A DNA stretch of 54,232 nt from Ectocarpus siliculosus (Eukaryota > Sar > Phaeophyceae > Ectocarpales > Ectocarpaceae). Position numbers and translations under genes: made by a program. Shown piece by piece: positions 48,169-54,232 of the stretch. The first letter of the stretch is position 1. Each line of letters starts with the position of its first letter. The stretch spans positions 1,978,592-2,032,823 of the forward strand of contig FN649728.1 of the NCBI GenBank assembly GCA_000310025.1, in the 5' to 3' direction. The notes under the pieces were generated by a model that saw only the letters and a program-made list of their open reading frames with translations, was not told the DNA's origin and searched no databases.

Positions 48169-51100
48169 ATGGCGGGACCGGCAGTAGCGGGAAAGGTCCA
48201 GGTCGGCCGCACGTCCAAGTTCAGCGTGCTCGATCCCAAGGGCAGCAAGGTCAAACACGTCGTAGCACCTGCTGCTGCTGCCACTGCTCCCACCGTGGCG
48301 GATGAAGGTGAGCGACGACGGCGGGAGAGCGTAGATAGGGATTGTATCAGACATGCCCTTCTACAGCTGCTGCTGCTGCTGTGTTGCGGGTACAGTTGTG
48401 CGTCCACAGGAACCGAGTGGAATCTGGCCTCTTTTCTCGAACGGCAGGCTGGAGGGTACGGAACAAACCTCCCGCGAGCCGCACATCGCAACTCCTGTAG
48501 GCACTGCTGCTGCTGCTGCTGCTGCCGTGGCGGCAAACCGGTCTTGTCACGTACAGCTTTTTTTGGGATTACTGTAACGGAGCGTAGCTCGTTCGCTGAG
48601 TCGGGGTTAAGTTAGGGGTTGTCCTGGTTAGCCGGGTGCCATCTTCTGTTTGCAGGGGCAGCCGTCGGGAATTGCACTCACACAGAAGCAGCGCACCACA
48701 GAGAGGGGCACATCGCACCGCCTGGTGGCCCTTATCACTACTACTGTACAACGTGGAATTGGTCTATGTATGCATATACATAGGCGTACTCGTTGATCGC
48801 ACCCAACCGCAGTGCCAAGAAGAAGCGCTGGGTCCCAGTTTCACAACGACAACACTGCGCAAGCGACCGCTGGAACCTTGTCCCGGCCCTTAAGATCACC
48901 GCGATTTCACGGCACCGCGGCACTATTAAAACACTGCTGCAGTACAACACTGCGGTAGCGTGGTCTACAGCCACGAGGACCTTGCGTTGTGGTTCTATCA
49001 TATGCATACGGGTCCGTAACCTCTCTTTGTTTTATCACGTCTACATAGAACGCAGTCCATGACACATGCGACGAGCGTACAGAGGGCATTCGCCTCGGAC
49101 GTTGCTGAGTTTTTGCAAGGAGTCTCGCGTCATTTGCCGGAGAGTGCCACCTGTACATCATATGTCCTCTAATAATCCTAACTAATCCTAAGTAAAGAGT
49201 AAAGATGGCACACTGAAAAGTGTAGTATATTGTACGTCTCAACACGAAAAATGGCAGGACTGTCGCCATAATAAATACCACTACTGTACTGAGTAGGACG
49301 AAACACACACACACACACACTCCGCTCCGTAGACCGGTTATTGCTCCACAACCAAAATCGGTGGAAACATCATCTCGTCGATTGCTTTCTGTGCATGTAT
49401 CAGACTACCGTATATGACACAAGATAACACACCCCCTGGGCCGATTTTCAAAGCTCGATTTCTCAACAGCAGGAAGAGTCACAGCGCCGAAAACGGCGGC
49501 GTTGGAACCGTCTCGTCGAGAGGTTTTCGAAAATGTATTGTTTCGTTTATGCATCCTCTTCGTCGTGGAGTAATCGAGCTTTGAAAATCGGTCCAGGGTG
49601 TGTGTTATCTTGTGTCATATACGGTATTTCCCGCACCCGCTTGCTTGAGGAGCAATCGAGCTTTCAAAGTTGGGGGGGGGGGTGCCATCTCTCGCATCCT
49701 TACTGCCATGTCCCCACCCTTGCGTACACACAAGTTTAAGCTTGCCTTGCTGCTGTGCGTGTGTTAAGAGTGGTAGCTGCCCGTCGTTCCGCGCGCCAAT
49801 GGCCAGTCGCCAACAAGGATGGGAAGCGAGAAAGCAAGACGCGGCTGACGGAGTCCACGGGGAAGCTGATCGAAGAGGGGAGGGGAAACATCGGCGGCGA
49901 CTTCACACTGCAGGCGAGAGAGCATGCTCGAAGCTCGTAGAATACCACAACACTTTTGAGTTCGCGCGCATGGTACATGCACTTGGAAATTTCGTGGAGT
50001 TGGTGCACAGCAGCATTACTACTACCATGTTTTACGAAACGGTTTGTTTGTTTGGAGGAGGCCCAGCCGCTGGAGGAGAATGCTCGAAACACACACTTTT
50101 GCTTTCGCGCGCGTGATACTCTCGGAAATTTCGTGCGTATGGACACCAGTACCACGATGTTTTACCCAAAATATGCATCGAATCACAGATATGATTACCC
50201 GTTCGAGATAACACCAAACAGAAAGGGGATACAATATTGTGTTGAAGTCTTTGCAGTGAGTGGGAGAAAAACGGCTGGTGCTGCTGATTGCGAAACGTTT
50301 TTTTTGTTTGAAGGAGACCCAGTCGCTGGTGACGAGCACTGCTGCTGCTGCTGTAGTAGTAAGCAGGCGGCAACGCTCTTGATGTGGGCGTTGCGGGCAA
50401 CGACTGCTACTGTCCGATGGAGTTTTGGAACCAGGCGTGTGCCGGGTACTGTAGCCGGTGTTTTAAGCGGACACAGACTGAATCACCAAGTTAATCAGCA
50501 GCAGTACGTTGTAGCGCCGGTCCCTCTGAATAACACCGGTCGATTTGCCGGGCACACAAAAGCGCTAGCTCGTGTGTACCCAGAGGAAAGAGAGTGCTGC
50601 ACTCTTGTCTCGCATTAGTAGTCGAAGGCAACATACTGCAGGAGGGGTGGGTAGGGAGGAACCCTTCTGTATGACCACGGGTTGGAGTAACACGACAGAA
50701 AAGTGCTGTGTGCGCTTTCTTGAAGTGAAGACAAGAAGAAAAAAAATGGTAGAATATACCGGCACAGGTGACGGTCCCCCACTCTACTCAACTCCGATAT
50801 TGATCATCGCGTGTGCTCGGTTCGTGCACCACGCTTTGAACAGTAGGTGACACACTCAAAAAAGTATCAAATATCTCACCCCCTGGGATGATTTTCACAG
50901 GACGATTTTCAAGTTTGGTTGCTATACGAAGAAGATGTTAAATCTCAAAACGATACGTTTTCGGAAAGCTGTCGACGAGACGAGTTCCAACGCCGCCATT
51001 TTCAGAACACCGCCGCCGCGCTTTCTGCCGTGGAGCAATCGAGCTTTGAAAATCGGTCCAAAAAGGGTGTGTGGTACGTTGTATCCCTCTCTCCGACGAT

Positions 51101-51255
51101 CCCCCCTCGCCTTGAGAAGTTTGTGTATGCTATGATGGCAGGGTAGCCGTCTTGATTTTTTGGTTGTACCTTCCCCCTTTCGTACATCCCACTCTGGGCT
51201 CCGCTTGCTTCGCTGTAGTTCTCATGCTTGTTGCTTGTGCTTGCCCTCCATCATC

Positions 51256-51295
<40 letters not shown>

Positions 51296-52683
51296 GGCTG
51301 CTGCTGTTGCTGGGATCGATTCCGCGACGACAAACAGGGCAACCCTAAGTTCCTCAAGGAACGGTCCGCCAAGTTCGACGCCATCGCCGCCAGGCAAAAG
51401 GAGCGACTCGCCCAGAAGCCCAAGCTGGAGATCAGCGTGGTTCTCCCCGACGGGACCGAAAAGAAGGGGGTCTCGTACGAGACCACTCCCATGGACATCG
51501 CGAAGGTGCGCGCGCGGGGTCACGGCACTTGGGTTGGTTGATGGGGCCGCCTCCGCGAGAAATGAAGTTTTTTTTAGGGAATAGAACTGGGAGGGGGGTA
51601 CGCAGACCCTATTCCCTAACCCTAACCCACTTGCCCGATTTTATGCTTTACCCCAACATGTTTATCTAGTTTATTGTATAGGAAAACCTTGCGAAGGGTA
51701 CGGGGTTGGTGTCTGAGGTTTCATTGGACCTTTTTGTTCCTCAGTGTGCTCATGTTTTCGCACTTGAATACGCGCAAGGACTTTTTTGTTCCAGTAGCCT
51801 GTGCAAGGAATATAAGCTTTGGTTTTTAGTGGGTGGGGTTGGGGTTAGGGATGGGGATACGAAGCCCCCCTCTCTATTCTACTTCTACGGATGAATCTTG
51901 AAATCCTCGCCAAGGCGGTCCCTTAGTTCACCAGAGAGGTATGTAGTATTTCACGGGCAAAGTTTTGGAGAACTTTTGCGCAAATCCCATCTTAAAACTA
52001 AATAGAAATTAAAAAAAATTAATAGTTTCAAATTTTTCTAGTTCAAATAAAAAATATATATGGCGAAAAAACTAGTTTAATAAATCTTGCTTTATCTGCA
52101 GGTAAAGCTGTTCATGTAGATGCAATTGTCGTCGGTGGTAGAGTGTGCAGGTTCTCACCGAAACCTTGCCCTCACCCAGTCTCCGGTCATCCCTGACTCG
52201 ACATGCCCTGTCCTTGCGAAACCCTCATTGGTTATTGTCGGGGAACCTTTTTTTTTCTGTATTTTTTACACGTTCTGGCTGTTGCTCTTTTTTGTTTTTT
52301 CTTCTTGCTCTCGCGGCATCATTATCCCGTCCCTGCTTCTTTCTATTTTTTTTCGTCAGGGCATCAGCAAGAACCTCGCGAAGGAGGTGGTCGTGGCGGA
52401 AGTTCGGTGAGACTTGGTTGACGTTCGTCGAGCTTGTCCTTGCTGCCGTCGTTTTCATGGTCATCTTCGTGGTGGCTGTTATTGCTGGTTTTTATTTTGT
52501 ATTAATGTTGGACTACCAACTGCTCTTGACCCGTCGAGGTGACTTTCTTCGCTCGTGCCGTATTGAAGGGGCTCCGCGAGCTTCGTTGCTCCTTTGCGGG
52601 TTTTCCTCTCTCAAGTTCGTGCATAGCCACAGCAAAAAAAAGCATGGTACCCGTCATGCATATGCATTGCCGATAATTCACCC

Positions 52684-52724
<41 letters not shown>

Positions 52725-53068
52725 GTACCTGCATGCATGGCGACGATTCGCCTGCTGCTGTCGTTGTCGCCAAACCAGACATCAATAAAGCTGGTACTGC
52801 TGCATGCATACGTGCAAATCGTTAACAATTCTCCTCCTGCTGTTGTCGCCATTGCAGATACTCGTCTCGGATCGAGGACGACGAGCAGAACGTGTCGAGC
52901 GCGGACGGCATGGAGGCCGAAGGTAGTGACGAGGAAGAGGAGGGGGGGGGGTGCGGGCACGACCACGGGGATAAGGAAGACGCGTCGGCGGAGCTCTGGG
53001 ACATGCTGCGACCGCTCATCGGAAACTGCCGGCTGCGCCTGCTCAAGTTTGAGGACAAGGAAGCCCAG
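48169..53068 (+). CDS. TARS: threonyl-tRNA synthetase, N-terminal part, continues beyond the window
   Basis: The firm exons are 51338-51505 (NPKFLKERSAKFDAIAARQK, then LEISVVLPDGTEKKG and YETTPMDIAK), 52360-52406 (GISKNLAKEVVVAEV) and 52858-53068 (ending LWDMLRPLIGNCRLRLLKFE). Together these make the TGS domain of cytosolic ThrRS, which charges tRNA-Thr. The editing, catalytic and anticodon domains are not in the window. Between the two halves of the TGS region lies an acidic and glycine-rich insertion of ~45 residues (GSDEEEEGGGCGHDHGDKED). The likely first exon is 48169-48307 (MAGPAVAGKVQVGRTSKF, donor GTGAGC), ending in phase 1, whereas 51338 begins in phase 0. A bridging exon at 48501-48550 (Ala run from GCT repeats, donor GTACAG) would repair the phase but is weakly supported, so the 5' part is tentative. 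Confidence 0.82.
49406..49626. mobile_element. MITE, copy 2, with ~50-bp inverted ends
   Basis: The ends run TACCGTATATGACACAAGAT through CCGATTTTCAAAGCTCGATT and are matched almost perfectly by the right end. A TA at each outer edge fits Tc1/mariner-type insertion. A lone right-end fragment follows at about 49648-49672. Confidence 0.85.
49900..50340. repeat. tandem and shuffled repeats
   Basis: 'gttcgcgcgcatggtacatg ... gaaatttcgtg ... catgttttac' (49959-50036) recurs as 'tttcgcgcgcgtgatactct ... gaaatttcgtg ... gatgttttac' (50103-50165). 'gtttggaggaggcccagccg' (50048) recurs as 'gtttgaaggagacccagtcg' (50306). A block near 50210-50265 matches 26780-26830 ('gtctttgcagtgagtggg'). Confidence 0.6.
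50573..50745 (+). mobile_element. SINE copy, 5'-truncated
   Basis: Body and tail blocks match the copy at 26988 in the plus orientation: 'gtgtacccagaggaaagaga', 'tgaccacgggttggagtaa' and 'cttgaagtgaagac'. No tRNA-like head is seen upstream. Confidence 0.75.
50876..51071. mobile_element. MITE, copy 3, diverged
   Basis: The left end CACCCCCTGGGATGATTTTC and the right end (reverse complement) CACACCCTTTTTGGACCGAT flank an interior shared with copy 2 (GTTCCAACGCCGCCATTTTC in inverted form). Confidence 0.75.
51258..51312. repeat. (CTG)n microsatellite next to ThrRS exon
   Basis: About thirteen CTG units, then CGG and further CTG/TTG units, lie 25 bases before the acceptor at 51337. A second CTG run is at 52685-52721 in the following intron. 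Confidence 0.9.
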
Positions 53069-54232
53069 GTGCGAACCGAAACGCCTTCTTCCCGGGGGAT
53101 CGGAGGTGCTGTGGGGGGGTGGGGGGAGGGCGACGTGGCTTGGGGTTGATTTTGGGAGTGATGGTGGTTGCCCTCGAGTTGAAGTTGTTGTGATGCGGTG
53201 GGATCGAGTGATGATATTTTGATTATGTTTGTGTCTGTTGGCCCCTCTGGTTTTATTAAATAGATGCTTATCGAGAGTCTGAAAACCGGGGCGTTTGTCA
53301 TGTCAACTGCATGACGTGATCGTTTGGTGCGTGTTGTTCCGTGTGTGTGGGGGTGGTCAAGCTCCGAGGGAATTTGCGGCATATTGCATGGCGCATCATC
53401 GCGAAAACGAGAGGAATGAAGTGGGACAGGGCCAGAAGCAAAGAAATACGTAGACAGATAGTAAGGACAGGCAGACACGGGAAGGGAGGGGAAGGGGTAG
53501 TGCATCACCCCCGTGTACTCCCTGATGTTTTCCATCTCCAGTTTGACGGGGATCCCTTGCCGTCATCATTACAACGCGACTGGCTGGTTATTTTTTTTCC
53601 TGATTTTAGCACAACGAATTAATCTCTTATCAACAGATAGAAGAGTTCAGGATACATTTGCAATGAATTCGTAACGTTAGCTGCTTTTGCTTCTGCTGTG
53701 GACGTCGCGGTTGACCCAGCTTGGTGACGTCAATATTCCCTGTCGGTAGTGCGCTGCTTTCTGAACCTCTTTTTTTCGCCGGGGGGGGGGGGGGGGGGGG
53801 GTTTTACAACTTTTGAAACCCCCCCTTTTTCGGAATCCTGTCCCCCAAAAAAGCTTGGCCACATTTTTTTTTCTTTTTTTTGGGGGGGGGGGATCGGCAA
53901 AAGGTATTTTGGGCCCCCCCCGCCCCCTGCCGGGGGTTCCCGTTGGAAAAAAAATTTGGCTGCCCCCCCCCCCCCGGACCCCCTGTCAAAAAAGGATTTT
54001 TCTACCAATGGTAAATGGGGGGGAGGGGAACGAAAAAAAACAAGGGGGGGGGGGGGGACACCCCCTGTCCCCCCTTGGGGTTGGGGAAAAGGCCCCCATG
54101 TCTTTTTTTGGCCGGAATGCGTAACGGCTGTTGTTTTTACAACCCCGGGGGGCCCCTTTTTTTTTTTTTTACCGGTTTTTTTTTTTCAAAAGGAAAAAAA
54201 AACCCTATCAAATTTTTTAAGGGGGAATCCTT
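53069..54232. other. intron of ThrRS gene; final ~450 bases of poor quality
   Basis: No coding sequence is seen after donor GTGCGA at 53069. From about 53780 the sequence consists of inflated homopolymers (long G, C, T and A runs in quick succession) like the degraded flank at 22652-22859. Frames there are not meaningful. Confidence 0.8.

Noticed and set aside
51152-51337. N-terminal extension of the ThrRS exon with a poly-Cys run
   Set aside because: The CTG repeat read in one frame gives poly-Cys. An acceptor CAAACAG directly before GGC AAC CCT shows it is intron.

Overview
The window reads as nuclear DNA from a brown alga (Phaeophyceae, probably an Ectocarpus-like genome). The main reasons are two genes built from EsV-1-7 cysteine/histidine repeats (C-x4-C-x16-C-x2-H-x12), a family greatly expanded in brown algae and typified by IMMEDIATE UPRIGHT of Ectocarpus. 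Other support is intron-rich GT-AG genes with long introns, trinucleotide-derived Ala, Gln, Gly and Asp runs, and abundant interspersed repeats. There are no operons, and no phage, CRISPR or bacterial features. All exon joins were worked out by hand from splice signals, reading phase and family spacing; none has been tested with transcripts.

Layout. 1-8398 (minus): an EsV-1-7 gene with nine repeats in three exons, running off the left edge. Its 5.2-kb second intron holds a pogo-like DNA element, a nested SINE and inverted-repeat elements. 8399-8549: a short divergent promoter. 8550-10187 (plus): a second, intronless EsV-1-7 gene with seven repeats. 13240-17663 (minus): a complete seven-exon phosducin-like protein gene (PDCL3/PhLP2 family). 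18134-22034 (plus): a WW-like protein rich in glutamine and serine. 22035-30416: gene-poor, with an assembly gap, SINEs and a 2.4-kb foldback element. 30727-35831 (plus): a protein with four WW domains and a proline-rich tail; candidate extra exons lie at 30417-30478 and 40072-40182. 41959-43485 (plus): an FNIP/leucine-rich-type repeat protein. 43486-48168: repeats, one small possible membrane protein and a striking hairpin. 48169-53068 (plus): the N-terminal part of cytosolic threonyl-tRNA synthetase, whose catalytic domains lie beyond the right edge.

How the genes relate. The core genes (CCT co-chaperone, ThrRS) are housekeeping. The two head-to-head EsV-1-7 genes and the two same-strand WW-type genes look like members of expanded families; no common pathway is evident. 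The most interesting points are the divergent EsV-1-7 pair with a shared 9-bp inverted box, a tRNA-derived SINE family with five copies, a TA-flanked MITE family, the foldback element, and a hairpin with a central perfect palindrome at 46919-46992.

Quality. Two 100-N gaps sit in homopolymers. The sequence left of the first gap is a degraded duplicate of the sequence right of it, and the last ~450 bases are visibly poor. Reading frames in those places should be ignored.
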